Part shown: piece by piece, positions 1 through 9,600 of the stretch
Layout: each line of letters begins with the position of its first letter
How positions within the stretch are numbered: position 1 is the first letter of the stretch
DNA from: Litoribacter ruber
Lineage (GTDB): Bacteria > Bacteroidota > Bacteroidia > Cytophagales > Cyclobacteriaceae
NCBI RefSeq assembly: GCF_018500185.1
Contig: NZ_JAHBGI010000008.1
Location: forward strand, 124,001 to 188,000
DNA length: 64,000 nt
Reading direction: 5' to 3'
Position numbers and translations under genes: made by a program
Notes under the pieces: generated by a model
Databases searched by the model: none
Seen by the model: the letters and a program-made list of their open reading frames with translations, nothing else
What the model was told of the DNA's origin: nothing

Positions 1-645
1 TTGGGCGCTATGGTAAAATGGCCGGTTCTTTTCAGCAAACATACTGACCATCATTTTTCTGTGGCTGCCGCTAAATATGAACCTAATGTCTGGAAACTGC
101 TGCACCCATGTCCTAAAAACCGCCTCTGCATGCCCGTTTTCATAGTTTGACACTTGCTGAAACTCATCTATGGCCACAACGACCCTTTTTTTTCTTTCGC
201 TTAAAAACTGGCCTAATGCCGATAAGGAATGTTCGGAAACAGCGGTGGAATTCACCTTGAAATTGATTTCAGGAACCCCCGTAAGTGCGTTAAACCCAAC
301 AGTCACGCCCAGAATGGAAAACAGCCTCTGGATGGTAGCTGAAATTCCGGTTTTAGTCTTCCCGTATTTTTCATAAAGGGCTTGTGTAAGTGTATTTATG
401 GCCTCCTCTACACTCCTTGTGGCTAAGAAATCTACATATAAACACTCAAAATTACCCGACTCCAATTCATCAAAAAGGCGATAAATTAAGGCAGATTTAC
501 CCATTCTCCTCCATGAATAAAGCACAATATTACGGTCATTTTGGAGATGATCAAGCATTGTGGAAAGCTCCCCTTCCCGATCACAGAAGTATTTCTTGCC
601 CCTGTAGGAGAGAAGAGGAAAAGGGTTAAATGGTTTTTTGCTCAT
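1..645 (-). CDS. AAA family ATPase, archaeal-ATPase (PF01637-like) type, truncated by window edge
   Basis: The reading frame is open from an ATG at 643-645 to the first base of the window, so only the first 215 residues are visible. The N-terminus has the layout of the PF01637-type (MNS/STAND-related) ATPases: a Walker A of the form WRRMGKSAL near residue 47, a Walker B VVVAIDEFQQV around residue 165 and a sensor-like FIFSGSHRKMM near residue 195. These proteins hydrolyse ATP and usually carry a C-terminal nuclease-like or helical domain, which lies outside the window. The physiological role of the family in Bacteroidota is poorly known. The gene is divergent from the M14 peptidase, and a six-unit 14-bp array starts 36 bp upstream of its ATG, so any promoter must overlap or adjoin the array. 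ATPase identity is firm; function is unknown. Confidence 0.82.
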   Translation of the reverse strand, partial: MSKKPFNPFPLLSYRGKKYFCDREGELSTMLDHLQNDRNIVLYSWRRMGKSALIYRLFDELESGNFECLYVDFLATRSVEEAINTLTQALYEKYGKTKTGISATIQRLFSILGVTVGFNALTGVPEINFKVNSTAVSEHSLSALGQFLSERKKRVVVAIDEFQQVSNYENGHAEAVFRTWVQQFPDIRFIFSGSHRKMMVSMFAEKNRPFYHSAQ

Positions 646-680
646 TTCAAGCCTATTTTATATGATAATCCACATCTAAG

Positions 681-767
681 CATCACGTAAAGTACGTCAC
701 GCAACTTACATCACGTACTTTACGTCACGTACTTTACGTCACGCATTTTACGTCACGTAAGTTACGT
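681..767. repeat. Six-unit 14-bp tandem array between divergent genes
   Basis: Six consecutive 14-bp units (681-694, 695-708, 709-722, 723-736, 737-750, 751-764) plus three bases of a seventh. The consensus unit is CRTCACGTACTTTA. Across unit junctions this yields copies of the odd-centred palindrome TACGT-N-ACGTA. All units keep CRTCACG; the variation is in the last seven bases. The array fills the space between the ATPase start (645) and the peptidase start (838) and sits closer to the ATPase. Regular spacing of short palindromes is typical of cooperative operators or iterons; which protein binds is not visible. Confidence 0.9.
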
Positions 768-837
768 TATAATCTTAGGTTTTCCAATAGGCGAAGAATG
801 TTGGTTATTTAGTATCTTTATCCAAAATTTGGACAAT

Positions 838-2559
838 ATGCGTTTTTTATATTTTGCTATTTGCTCGCTAATAACTCATTCCGCGGTAGCACAAACCACA
901 CTGTACGAGGCAAGTTCAGGCAATCAAACGGCCCCGTATCCTGAGATTATTGGCTTTTACGAGGCTCTTGCCGAGACACATGAGCACGTAAAATTATTGG
1001 AAAAAGGATTAACCGACAGTGGTTTTCCCTTGCATCTGGCAATTTACGACCAATCGGGGGCATTTGACTCAGCCACATGGAAATTGGAAGGCAAGAAGAT
1101 TGTCTTTATAAATAACGGCATCCACCCTGGGGAGCCAGCTGGCATAGACGCCTCTATGATGTTGCTTCGGGATTTGGCCGAGAAAAAGTTTGCCCTCCGT
1201 GAGGACATTATTCTGGCCATTATTCCGGTATATAACATAGGGGGGCATCTCAACCGCAACTCCACTACCCGGGTAAACCAAAATGGACCAGAAGAGTACG
1301 GCTTTAGGGGAAACGCCAGAAATTATGACCTAAATAGGGATTTCATCAAAGCAGACACACGAAACGCGGCTTCCTTTCATGAGATTTTCCATTTTTTGAG
1401 TCCTTTAGTCTTCATCGACACCCATACCAGCAATGGGGCAGATTATCAGCATATCATGACGTTGATTCCTACCCAGCACGATCGCATGGCCGAGCCTTTG
1501 GGAAGCTATTTGAAAACCGAAATGATACCTTTCCTCTTTGAAAAAATGGAAGAGCGGGAATATCCATTGGTCCCCTATGTCAACGCCTGGGGTGGGCCAC
1601 CGGAAAACGGCTGGGTCCAGTTTAAGGATGGCCCCAGGTATAGCAGCGGCTATGCATCGCTATTTCATACCTTGAGCTTTATGCCGGAAGCCCACATGCT
1701 GAAAAGTTACAAAGATAGAGTAGAAAGCATGTATGCCCTGCTTCAGGTTTTTCTTGAGAAGGTGGAAAAGGACGGAGACAAAATATTGGCTCTGCAGCGT
1801 GAGGCCAAGGAACAAACCCGGCAAAAACCAGATTTCGGCTTTAACCACATCCCAAATCGGGAAGAGTTTGAGTTGATCAAGTTTTTGGGATTTGAGTCTG
1901 GGACAAAGAAAAGCTTAATTTCCGGCCAGGACCGTCTATACTACGACCGAAGCAAACCCTTTGAAGCAGAAGTAAAGTACTACAATACTTACGAGCCCAG
2001 CTTGACTTTGAGCAAGCCACAGGCCTATATCATTCCCCAAGGTTGGCACAATGTGATCAGGCATCTAGAAAGAAACAAGGTGAGTTTAAAAGAAATAAAA
2101 GCCGACACTATGATGAAGGTGCAGGTTTACCACATAGAGGACTTTGAAACCTCCAAAAGGGCTTATGAGGGGCACTTCAATCACAGCAAAGTGAAGGTGT
2201 CCAAAGAGGAGGAAACAGTTTTGATAAAAAAAGGAGATATCTTACTTGAAATGAATCAAGAAAGCAATCGTTTTGTTATGGAGGTCCTTGAACCGCAAGC
2301 CGAGGACAGTTTCTTTTCTTGGAACTATTTCGACATGATCCTGCAGGCTAAGGAAGGATATTCGGCCTATGTTTTTGAAGACCTGGCCGCAACGTATTTG
2401 GACGACAACCCGGAGCTTAAAAATGAGCTGGAGGAGCTCAAGGCCAATGATCCGGAATTTGCCGATAATGGCGCGGCCCAGCTTAGATGGGTATTTGAGA
2501 ATAGCCCTTGGAAGGAAAAAGCACACAACCGCTATCCTATATATAGAATAGAAAATTAA
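838..2559 (+). CDS. Secreted M14 family zinc carboxypeptidase
   Basis: A 573-residue protein beginning with a signal peptide (hydrophobic residues 3-18, cleavage near AVAQ). The M14 metallopeptidase core is recognisable: zinc ligands H96 and E99 in NGIHPGEP, the substrate-binding segment ARNYDLNRDF around residues 160-169, and the third zinc ligand H196 in FIDTHTSNG. It should act in the periplasm or outside the cell on peptides. The ATG at 838 is preferred over the in-frame TTG at 829 because the signal peptide follows it directly. The C-terminal half (from about residue 350) is not recognisable beyond belonging to Bacteroidota M14 homologues. The next gene follows after 4 bp, so the two are probably cotranscribed. 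Confidence 0.85.
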   Translation: MRFLYFAICSLITHSAVAQTTLYEASSGNQTAPYPEIIGFYEALAETHEHVKLLEKGLTDSGFPLHLAIYDQSGAFDSATWKLEGKKIVFINNGIHPGEPAGIDASMMLLRDLAEKKFALREDIILAIIPVYNIGGHLNRNSTTRVNQNGPEEYGFRGNARNYDLNRDFIKADTRNAASFHEIFHFLSPLVFIDTHTSNGADYQHIMTLIPTQHDRMAEPLGSYLKTEMIPFLFEKMEEREYPLVPYVNAWGGPPENGWVQFKDGPRYSSGYASLFHTLSFMPEAHMLKSYKDRVESMYALLQVFLEKVEKDGDKILALQREAKEQTRQKPDFGFNHIPNREEFELIKFLGFESGTKKSLISGQDRLYYDRSKPFEAEVKYYNTYEPSLTLSKPQAYIIPQGWHNVIRHLERNKVSLKEIKADTMMKVQVYHIEDFETSKRAYEGHFNHSKVKVSKEEETVLIKKGDILLEMNQESNRFVMEVLEPQAEDSFFSWNYFDMILQAKEGYSAYVFEDLAATYLDDNPELKNELEELKANDPEFADNGAAQLRWVFENSPWKEKAHNRYPIYRIEN

Positions 2560-2563
2560 AGAT

Positions 2564-2902
2564 ATGAATAAACAGAAGACATCATCACCCTCTTTCCTTC
2601 AAAAACTTCAAGCCAAATGGGGTTTGGAAAGTATGTGGCAAGTGGTTTTGGTATTGTTGGTGTTTGCCGCTACTGGGACTACCATTATGGTGATCAAAAA
2701 GCCACTACTAGATTTGATGGGCATAGATATGAGCACCGGGGGCTTTTGGAAAAGCACCCTATATTTCCTGTTTGTGCTTCCCCTTTATCAGATTGTACTT
2801 CTATTTTACGGCTTCGTCTTCGGCCAGTTTTCATTCTTTTGGGAAAAGGAAAAAAAACTGGTAAGACTTTTCAGCAGGTCAAGAAAAAAGGTGGATAGTT
2901 AA
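2564..2902 (+). CDS. Small two-TM membrane protein (DUF6787-like)
   Basis: A 112-residue protein with two predicted membrane helices (about residues 26-44 and 64-88), a short N-terminal cytoplasmic tail and a basic C-terminus. The WQVVLVLLVFAATGTT segment and the following KKPLLDLMGI resemble a Bacteroidota family I associate with DUF6787, but I cannot verify this by search. It lies 4 bp behind the M14 peptidase gene and ends in stop-to-stop overlap with the convergent symporter gene. No function can be assigned. Confidence 0.7.
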   Translation: MNKQKTSSPSFLQKLQAKWGLESMWQVVLVLLVFAATGTTIMVIKKPLLDLMGIDMSTGGFWKSTLYFLFVLPLYQIVLLFYGFVFGQFSFFWEKEKKLVRLFSRSRKKVDS

Positions 2903-2920
2903 TCCACCTTCATTTTTTTC
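2884..2920. terminator. Bidirectional hairpin spanning two convergent stop codons
   Basis: A perfect 7-bp stem GGTGGAT (2890-2896) / ATCCACC (2902-2908) with a 5-nt loop, flanked by an A run on the left and a T run (2914-2920) on the right, so it reads as a rho-independent terminator in both directions. The interlocked TAA stops of the DUF6787-like gene and the symporter gene fall in the loop region. Confidence 0.65.
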
Positions 2921-4671
2921 CAGCCCAGCAACATAAACAAGCCACCTGCAACGGCCACCCCAGTGGAGACCATCCCTGCGGCTACATTCCCATAAATCCA
3001 AAATCCGGTGGCAAACAGGGTACAGTACACCGTAATGCATCCTGCCAGCATCAGGCTGATTTCAAATGGTAGCTGCCCTTTTTCCGGTTGGATGTCAGGG
3101 TTTCTTTGCAGAAATTTTTTCCAACCATAAGCCGCAGGGTGTACCAATTTATAGAAACCTCTGAGCACCTGATCTTTTTCCGGCTTAGTCAATAGGGTAA
3201 CCAAGATCCATGAAATACTTGTGATAGTTACACCCCAAAGCAGCTTTTCATGGCTCAACAGCGCTTCAAAGCCCAATTTTTCGTGATAAAGCTCAAAATA
3301 GATGGCCACCACGAATGAAACAACCATACCCGTGATCTCCGTGAAAGCATTGATCCTCCACCAAAACCATCTCAAAATAAAGATCAGTCCCGTCCCTGCT
3401 CCAATTTGAAGCAAGATCTCAAATGCCTGCAATGCGTTCTGAAGTTCAAGAGCCAAGAAAGCGGCGAATACCATCAAAAGCACGGTACTCAGTCGGCCCA
3501 CCATCACCTGTTCCTTGTCAGATGCATCAGGTTTGATGAAGCGCACATAAAAATCATTTACCACATAGGAACTCCCCCAGTTGAGGTGGGTAGAAATGGT
3601 GGACATGAAGGCGGCGATTAGAGAAGCGAGCACTATGCCCAACAGGCCTACAGGCAAAAAGGTAAGCATGGCGGGATAGGCCAGGTCATCATTCAGCTTG
3701 TCATCCGGAAGGTGCGGGAAAGCCACCTTTAAATCACTTATTTCAGGAAATACTATTATCGAAGAAAGGGCGATAATTATCCACGGCCAAGGCCGGAGTG
3801 CATAATGGGCGATATTGAAAAACAAGGTGGCTCCAATTGCATTCTTTTCATCTTTGGCAGAAAGCATCCTTTGGGCAATGTAGCCCCCACCTCCCGGCTC
3901 AGCACCAGGATACCAAGTGGCCCACCACTGCACCGCAATGGGCACAATCAAAAGCGGGATCAGCGTAGTGGAATCGGAAAAATCCGGAAGCAGGTTAAGC
4001 TTATCCGAAACCTGTGGGTTGGAAAACAAGGCATCCAGGGAGCCTATTTCAGGTTGTTGCAAAATATACCAAGCCGCTCCAAATGATCCGGCGATGGATA
4101 TAAAGAACTGAAAGAAATCTGTCAACAATACTCCCCTCAAACCACCCAAAGAGCTATAAAATACGGTTACAATGGAGGCAATCAACATGGTTTGGATAGG
4201 GGTGAGCCCCAGCATCACACCGCCTATCTTGATAGCCGCCAGAGATACAGTAGCCATAATAACAATGTTGAAAAACACTCCCAGGTAAAGCGCCCTGAAA
4301 GCCCTCAGAAAAGCAGCAGGCTTCCCGCCATAGCGAATTTCATAAAACTCCAAGTCAGTGGTTATTTTGGACCGTCTCCACAATTTGGCATAAACAAAGA
4401 CTGTCAACATGCCGGTAAGCAGAAATGCCCACCAAACCCAGTTTCCTGACACCCCGTTTTTTCTTACAATATCGGTTACCAAGTTTGGAGTATCGGCAGA
4501 AAAGGTAGTGGCCACCATGGAAACCCCCAAAAGCCACCAGGGCATGTTTCTACCCGAAAGGAAAAACTCTTTGGCGTTTTTACCCGCCTGTCGGGAGGTA
4601 ATCACGCCTATCAGCATGGACACAACAAAAAATGCGGCTATGATAGCCCAATCGATATTACTAATTAGCAT
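2899..4671 (-). CDS. Sodium:solute symporter family (SSS) transporter
   Basis: A 590-residue polytopic protein with about 13-14 hydrophobic helices. The N-terminal FFLSGRNMPWWLLGVSMVAT segment is the diagnostic SSS-family motif at helix 2, including the residues of the sodium site. Members move sugars, amino acids, nucleosides or vitamins with Na+. The substrate cannot be read from sequence; the length and C-terminal extra helices fit the sugar-transporter-like branch common in Bacteroidota. It is a single gene, convergent with the preceding pair, and no catabolic neighbour hints at the substrate. Confidence 0.88.
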   Translation of the reverse strand: MLISNIDWAIIAAFFVVSMLIGVITSRQAGKNAKEFFLSGRNMPWWLLGVSMVATTFSADTPNLVTDIVRKNGVSGNWVWWAFLLTGMLTVFVYAKLWRRSKITTDLEFYEIRYGGKPAAFLRAFRALYLGVFFNIVIMATVSLAAIKIGGVMLGLTPIQTMLIASIVTVFYSSLGGLRGVLLTDFFQFFISIAGSFGAAWYILQQPEIGSLDALFSNPQVSDKLNLLPDFSDSTTLIPLLIVPIAVQWWATWYPGAEPGGGGYIAQRMLSAKDEKNAIGATLFFNIAHYALRPWPWIIIALSSIIVFPEISDLKVAFPHLPDDKLNDDLAYPAMLTFLPVGLLGIVLASLIAAFMSTISTHLNWGSSYVVNDFYVRFIKPDASDKEQVMVGRLSTVLLMVFAAFLALELQNALQAFEILLQIGAGTGLIFILRWFWWRINAFTEITGMVVSFVVAIYFELYHEKLGFEALLSHEKLLWGVTITSISWILVTLLTKPEKDQVLRGFYKLVHPAAYGWKKFLQRNPDIQPEKGQLPFEISLMLAGCITVYCTLFATGFWIYGNVAAGMVSTGVAVAGGLFMLLGWKKMKVD

Positions 4672-4766
4672 AACAGCAGGTTAAATTAATCGGCTATATT
4701 ATCATTTAAGCGCCAAACCTCAAAAGTTTACCTGCTTATATTATCAATTATATGACAAGTGGAAAA

Positions 4767-5591
4767 TTACCAACTTCCTCCGGCACCGCCCCCTCCGAAG
4801 CTGCCGCCGCCAAAACCACCGAAGCCGCCACCCCCGCCAAAGGAGCCGCCTCCGAATGAGCCCCGACCGGATGAGAAATCCCCGTACTTGCCACGGCTTC
4901 TGCCTCCACCGAGCATATTCATCAACATCAAGGTGGTAAAGACATCCACCCCGCCTCCACGGCCACCCATGTGGTTGTTGTTGTCGCTTTTGTTTCTAAT
5001 CATCGGAAGGATGACAAACAGAAATAGGAAGAACAAAAAGAAAAAGATTGCCCCTCCGGAATTACCTTGGCGCTGGGCACGGTCAGCTTGGTACTCTCCA
5101 GCTGCCAGCTTGATGATCATATCGGTGGCTTTGTCCAGTCCCTGATAGTAACCCTCCATTCTGAAATTTGGCACAATTACCTGGTCAACGATTCTGCGTG
5201 CCATCACATCGGGAATGGCACCCTCCAGCCCATAACCGGTAGCGATAAACACCTTTCGGTCTTCCATAGCTGCCAGAATCAAAACCCCGTTTTCCTTTTC
5301 CTTCGTACCTATGCCCCATCGGTCGCCCAACTGAAATGTATAATCGCTGATATCATAAGGCCCGATGGATTTGATGAGCACGATACTTACCTGGTTGCTG
5401 GTGCTGTCAGCATAGGCCACCAGCTTTTGTTCCAATCGATTGCGCTCAGAACTGGATAAAACCTCGGCAAAGTCATTTACCAGCCTGGGGGGAGATGGCA
5501 CCGGAGGAAAATCACCCTCAGATTGGGCGAAGACATTTCCGAAAACCAAGAATAAGGAAAGCAATAGGAAGTATTTGGGAAATAAAGACAT
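4767..5591 (-). CDS. TPM domain protein, glycine-rich C-terminus
   Basis: A 274-residue protein: signal peptide (residues 1-22), TPM domain (about 35-160; NDFAEVLSSSERNRLEQKL and DRWGIGTKEKENGVLIL are characteristic), one membrane helix (about 178-198), then a tail dominated by GGGSFGGGG repeats ending in SW. This is the YgcG/DUF477 architecture; TPM domains are named after plant TLP18.3, Psb32 and MOLO-1, and act as phosphatase-like or assembly modules. It is last of a lemA-TPM-TPM operon, 3 bp after the preceding gene. LemA-TPM clusters are widespread in Bacteroidota, with no settled role. Glycine-rich tails of this kind probably lie at the membrane surface. Confidence 0.88.
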   Translation of the reverse strand: MSLFPKYFLLLSLFLVFGNVFAQSEGDFPPVPSPPRLVNDFAEVLSSSERNRLEQKLVAYADSTSNQVSIVLIKSIGPYDISDYTFQLGDRWGIGTKEKENGVLILAAMEDRKVFIATGYGLEGAIPDVMARRIVDQVIVPNFRMEGYYQGLDKATDMIIKLAAGEYQADRAQRQGNSGGAIFFFLFFLFLFVILPMIRNKSDNNNHMGGRGGGVDVFTTLMLMNMLGGGRSRGKYGDFSSGRGSFGGGSFGGGGGFGGFGGGSFGGGGAGGSW

Positions 5592-5594
5592 GTT

Positions 5595-6029
5595 TTATCC
5601 GAAAGAGATTTCATCAGGGAGCTCGTTGTCGTCCCCTTTTTGGTCATAAGGAAAATGCACCTGTAGTTGCTGGCCTGTCATTTCTATGCCTATACGCAAA
5701 CCTTCAGTGTATTCCTTGTTTTTGAATTGGGCTAGCATGGCCTCCTTAATATCCTCCCAGAAATGTGGGGGAACCACCCGGTTGATCCCTGCATCACCAA
5801 GGATGGCAAATTTGTGATCCTCTACGGCCAGGTAAAATAGCACCGCGTTTCTGTATTGGGTTTTGTGCATCTTCAGCAATTCAAAAACCTCCGCAGCCCG
5901 ATCCATCACATCTGCGGAGCAATGGTTCTCCAGATGGACCTGTATCTCACCGGAAGTGGTTCTTTCGGCCTGCTTTATCGCATCTATGATTATCTGTCTG
6001 TCCTGGGGGGAAAAGAGTTTTTCAGGCAT
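5595..6029 (-). CDS. TPM domain protein without membrane anchor
   Basis: A 144-residue protein consisting almost only of a TPM domain (TTSGEIQVHLEN near residue 25, YRNAVLFYLAVEDHKFAILG near 58-77, GINRVVPPHFW near 80). It lacks a signal peptide and transmembrane segment, unlike its downstream partner, so it is probably cytoplasmic or associates with LemA at the membrane. It is the middle gene of the operon, 11 bp after lemA and 3 bp before the larger TPM gene. Confidence 0.85.
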   Translation of the reverse strand: MPEKLFSPQDRQIIIDAIKQAERTTSGEIQVHLENHCSADVMDRAAEVFELLKMHKTQYRNAVLFYLAVEDHKFAILGDAGINRVVPPHFWEDIKEAMLAQFKNKEYTEGLRIGIEMTGQQLQVHFPYDQKGDDNELPDEISFG

Positions 6030-6040
6030 AGTAAGTGAAT

Positions 6041-6631
6041 TTAAAACTGTACCGTTGGAGCCTGCTCTGCACCTGCAGTGGCCTCAAAGTAGCCTTTGCG
6101 GTCAAATCCATACCATCCAGCAAATATGTTGTTGGGGAAAGTTCTCAATTCAGCATTGTAGCTTTGCACCGACTGGTTAAAGTTTCTTCGGGCTACGGCA
6201 ATCCGGTTTTCAGTTCCCTCCAGTTGGGCCTGTAGGTCACGGAAGTTTTCATTGGCTTTGAGTTCCGGATATCTTTCCACACTTACCAAAAGACGGCTCA
6301 GCGCACCGCTCAATTGATCTTGGGCGCCTTGGAATTCGGCAATCTGTTCAGGAGTGAGGTTATCTGCATTCACATTTACAGAAGTGGCTCTGGCTCTAGC
6401 GTTGATTACCCCTTCGAGCGTCTCACGCTCAAAGTCAGCATATCCTCTCACCGTATTTACTAAATTGGGGATAAGATCCGCCCGGCGCTGATACTGGGTT
6501 TCCACTTCAGCCCATTGCCCGTTGATGGTTTCTTCTTTTTGTACAAACTGGTTGTAAACCCCAACGGCTTTGGTGTACATAAAAAGGCCAACTAAGGCCA
6601 CCACAATAATCGGAATTAATGCTTTTTTCAT
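6041..6631 (-). CDS. LemA family protein
   Basis: A 196-residue protein with one N-terminal membrane helix (residues 3-20) followed by the long helical LemA domain; QRRADLIPNLVNTVRGYADF (about 47-66) and the FNQSVQSYNAELRTFP region (about 152-170) are diagnostic. LemA proteins form membrane-anchored helical bundles with a large soluble domain; function is unresolved. A GTG six codons upstream (6649) is possible, but the ATG at 6631 fits better: homologues begin with MKK plus hydrophobic residues, and the likely -7 box at 6651-6658 would place the transcript start at about the GTG. Confidence 0.88.
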   Translation of the reverse strand: MKKALIPIIVVALVGLFMYTKAVGVYNQFVQKEETINGQWAEVETQYQRRADLIPNLVNTVRGYADFERETLEGVINARARATSVNVNADNLTPEQIAEFQGAQDQLSGALSRLLVSVERYPELKANENFRDLQAQLEGTENRIAVARRNFNQSVQSYNAELRTFPNNIFAGWYGFDRKGYFEATAGAEQAPTVQF

Positions 6632-6637
6632 ATCAAT

Positions 6638-6660
6638 GCTAAATTTCACTCAAATTTAGC
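6638..6660 (-). promoter_or_regulatory. lemA promoter -7 box inside a 9-bp inverted repeat
   Basis: On the minus strand a perfect inverted repeat GCTAAATTT-GAGTG-AAATTTAGC lies 7 bp upstream of the lemA ATG. Its upstream arm contains TAAATTTG (6651-6658), an exact match to the Bacteroidota -7 consensus TAnnTTTG. No clear -33 TTG was found at the right distance. The overlap of palindrome and promoter suggests an operator, which is an inference. Confidence 0.45.
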
Positions 6661-6695
6661 AATAAACACGGAAGAAAGCCGATAGGGTTGCCTTT

Positions 6696-9600
6696 TTATG
6701 AGTTAATTGAGGGTTCGGTTACGGGGTCTTTGAGCGCCATGCTCTTCAGGAAAACCTTGAAAGTCGTGCCTTTTCCTAGCTCACTTTCCACGGTCAAATC
6801 ACCGTCAAAAGCCCTGATTTGTTCTCTTACCAAATAAAGCCCCAGGCCCTTCCCATCGACATGGGAATGGAACCTTTGATAAAGTCCGAACAACCTGTCT
6901 CCATACCGCTCTAGGTCAAGCCCAATACCATTGTCAGAGAAAGCTATCACATGGAATTCACCCATTTTATATGATTCCACATGCAGGGCAGGCGGTCGCT
7001 CCGGGTGCTTGTACTTGATGGCATTGGTCAGGAAATTCAAGAAGAAATTTTCCAGATGCGAATAAACATAATTAATGTCAGGCGCTTCATTGAAATCTGT
7101 GGTGATTTTCACCCCAGATTCAACAATTTGCTGATAAAGGCTTCTTTCCACATTGTTGATAACATGCTGGAAGCTGAGATGCTCCACTTTTGGAACCTTC
7201 TGCTTCTTAATGGAAACCACCTCGATGAGATCCATGAGGGTGGCGCTGAGCAGTTCGGTGGAGATCTTCAGGTTCTCGATCACCTCTTTATTTTCAGGGT
7301 CAGCAGGATCTTCTTCATCGTAAAGATTCAGCAACGCCGAAATGTTGACAATCGGAGCCCTCAGATTATGGGAAACGATATATGCAAACCGTTGCAACTC
7401 TTCATTATGGGACTTTAAGTCTTTAATGAGCTTTTCCCTTTCCTTTTCGGATTTCTTGGATTCGGTGATGTTCTGGGTTACCAATAGTATCCGGTCAATT
7501 TCGCCGTCCGCATTGGTCAAGGGAACCCCACTTTTCAGATAATATTGGCCGCCATACGTGATTTCATACATCACCGTTTCACCATGGAGCACCGCATCCA
7601 AATGAGTTTTTGCCTCCACGGCTACCTCTGCTTCGTATTTGAGAAGATGAAAAGAACCGATCAGCTCCTTAGGGTTCATGCCCAGGTGCTGATATTCCTT
7701 TCCTTCGGTATAAATATACCTCAAGTCTTTATCCAGCACATCTACCGTTCCTTTCGGGAAGTTTTCGGCAATGCTTCGGTAAAGTTGCTCTGATTCTATA
7801 AGTTTTTTCTCCGCAGAGGTTCTTTCAGTGATGTCGTCAGCAAAAATCACATAATTGCTATCCCGATCATCCCCAAGGGTGACTACAGAAATTTTCAGCT
7901 CTCTATGTTCACCTTCCGGTATCGGCAGGTGGAAATAAGAGGAATAATTCTTTGACCTAGACGCCTTTGCGATCAGGCTCTTCAGCCTGATCAACTTATT
8001 TTTATCAATCAGCCTGATATCCAACAGTTGATCCTTGTTATCAATGTTGAAAATCTCCAGGGTTTTGGCATTGATCAGATTAATATTGAAATGGTTATCC
8101 ACAGAGAAAATGGCATAATCGGCGCCATTCAGAATAGCCTGCTGCAGGTGGTTAGTGGTGACAAGCTCTTGCTCATACTTTACGCGCTGCATCTCCACTC
8201 CAATACGGTCACCAAGGATTTTGAGGATCTTGGAAATGTTCTCCTCATTCTCCATTGGCTTATCGTCCATAAAAGTCAATATCCCGATCTTGTTATCTTC
8301 TGCATCCAGAATCGAAATGGCCCCATAAGACACGATCTTAAGATCAGCCAGCATTTTATCCTTATAATATTCGTCAGCCACTCCATCCCTGATGATGACC
8401 GGATAGTGTTCTGCATGGTAAATCGCCGTGGAACAAGGCGTGTGTTCCAGTGGATAGTTGAAATTGGGCAATAATTGCCCAGCCTTGGCCACCGCCAGCG
8501 TGCGGATGTCACCTGACTTGGGCAAAAATTCCCCTATCATACAGTATCTGATACCCAGCCTTTGGGTGAGCAATTCGCAGAGCTTATTGAAAAACTCCGT
8601 CCCTTTGAGCTGGGCCGAAATGTCCGCTACCTTGTTTAATATATTCTGGATGAATTCCTGCTCAGTCAAATCTTCAATAGTGGCCAAAAGGATCTCACTG
8701 TTTTCAATGGATTTGACCGTGATTCTTACATAGTAGCCTATCTTATGGTAATAGGTCAAGTATGGGCCCTCATAAAAGCCTTCCCCGGTACGAAGGGCAT
8801 CCTGAAACGCTTTATAAGCAGGTTTCCCATCCAAAATTTCACGCAGATCTTTTCCCACTAAAACATCCTCATTATCCAGTTTCAGCTTTTGAAGCAACCT
8901 TTTGTTCAGGCCCTGAATCTTCCCACCGGAATCAAACTGTATAATGGCCAATGGACTCTCCTCATATAGGGAGCGGTATTTTAAATAATTAAATTGAGCT
9001 TCCGTTTCTTTCTCCTTGGTATAGGTAATGTCAATGAAAAATCCCGCCCAAATGTATTCGTTTTCATACTGCTCTAGTTTGTTGGAAGCTCCATAAATCC
9101 ACTTAGTCTGTCCGCTTGGAGTAATAATTCTGAAATGCGATTCGAATTTGGTCCCCGCCAAGAAAGATTCCTCATCAATTCTCAAAACTTCCTCCACATC
9201 CTCCGGGTGGATGAGTTCGATAAGGCTTTGTACAGAATCTGTGAAAACCGAAGCATCCACTTCAAAAAGCTGCTTGGACCCCTCACTCACAAACATAAAC
9301 TGTCGGAATCCCCCCACGCCTCTTTTCAACATGTACACCATGCCTGGCACTACTCCGGTGAGCTCTTTGAGCTTGGACTTGTTGTCCAAAAGGTCCATCT
9401 CGGCCTGCTTAAGCTCAGAAATATCACGTATGGCTCCAAGGACAAACATTTTGCCCGTGGCAGATTGAAAAAACGGCTTGGCCAAATCATGAACATAAAT
9501 ATACTCCCCAGCCTTGTTTCTCATTCTGTAGACCACATCGAGGGTCTGCTCGAGATCAAGTTTTTCATCAAAACCTGTTATCAATGAACCACGATCATCG

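Noticed and set aside
681-767. CRISPR-like or origin iterons
   Set aside because: Units are contiguous without spacers; no replication initiator gene or DnaA-box cluster is nearby, so an operator role is more likely than an origin.
829-2559. TTG at 829 as start of the first M14 peptidase
   Set aside because: The ATG at 838 is directly followed by a normal signal peptide; the TTG adds only three residues and is not needed.
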